Shown piece by piece: positions 15,485 through 15,530 of a stretch of DNA of 15,530 nucleotides. The DNA is from Clostridia bacterium (GTDB taxonomy: Bacteria; Bacillota; Clostridia; UBA1381; UMGS1253): positions 1-15,530 of the forward strand of contig JAFQPV010000342.1 in the NCBI GenBank assembly GCA_017411585.1, read 5' to 3'. Position numbers and translations under genes: made by a program. The notes under the pieces are model-generated. The model saw only the letters and a list, made by a program, of their open reading frames with translations. It made no database searches and was not told the origin of the DNA. The first letter of the stretch is position 1; each line of letters begins with the position of its first letter.

Positions 15485-15493
15485 TGCTATACT
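15485..15493 (+). promoter_or_regulatory. Possible extended -10 promoter element
   Basis: TGC followed by TATACT (15488-15493) is an extended -10 pattern just after the rpoC terminator and 22 bp before the ATG at 15515. No good -35 box is seen at the right distance, and the resulting leader would be only about 15 nt. Confidence 0.3.
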
Positions 15494-15514
15494 AAAGAAA
15501 AGGGGTTGATTTAT

Positions 15515-15530
15515 ATGGGAAGACCAAAAG
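15515..15530 (+). CDS. Start of an unidentified gene (MGRPK...), cut by the window edge
   Basis: ATG GGA AGA CCA AAA with AAAGGGG (15499-15505) 9 nt upstream. Only five residues are visible. Small Clostridia DNA-binding and ribbon-helix-helix-like proteins often begin MGRPK, but five residues cannot decide this. It is separated from rpoC by a strong terminator, so it is a separate transcription unit. It is not the start of ribosomal protein S12, the gene often found close after rpoC. Confidence 0.45.

Noticed and set aside
1..15530. CRISPR arrays, insertion sequences, tRNA or rRNA genes
   Set aside because: No regularly spaced repeats, transposase-like frame, terminal inverted repeat pair or recognisable structural RNA gene was seen on either strand.

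Overview
The window looks like the chromosome of an anaerobic, fermentative Firmicute, most likely a gut-type Clostridia/Oscillospirales member. The reasons are a pyruvate:ferredoxin oxidoreductase, [FeFe]-hydrogenase maturation genes, clostridial-type RpoB and RpoC, strong AAGGAGG-like ribosome binding sites and short AT-rich intergenic regions with U-tract terminators. The assignment to a family is inference.

Layout, left to right. (1) 1-657: the C-terminal end of pyruvate:ferredoxin oxidoreductase, closed by a terminator at 667-700. (2) 701-2763: a small XRE-type regulator and an exported SLH-domain protein, co-directional and 20 nt apart. They are preceded by two matching inverted repeats (probable operators) and a long hairpin of unknown role, and followed by a strong terminator. 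(3) 2886-5779: an operon of a TM1266-type putative hydrogenase regulator, HydG and HydF, which build the H-cluster of [FeFe] hydrogenase. HydE and the hydrogenase itself are not in the window. With the oxidoreductase this fits ferredoxin-linked pyruvate fermentation with H2 as electron sink. (4) 5779-5814: a bidirectional terminator shared with a convergent minus-strand pair: an HAD phosphatase gene (6886-7536) broken by one in-frame TAA, and then an M14 metallocarboxypeptidase (5813-6865). (5) 7537-7961: a 425-bp intergenic region with a near-consensus promoter (TTGACT-17-TATAAT) and a leader of about 340 nt containing a short candidate leader ORF over a hairpin and then three successive GC-rich hairpins. 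(6) 7962-15401: intact rpoB and rpoC, closed by a 15-bp-stem terminator. (7) The last 16 bases may start another gene (MGRPK...).

The most interesting items are the long structured rpoB leader, the isolation of rpoBC from its usual ribosomal-protein neighbours, the single nonsense codon in the otherwise well-preserved phosphatase gene, and the paired operator-like sites before the XRE gene. No CRISPR array, insertion sequence, tRNA or rRNA was found.
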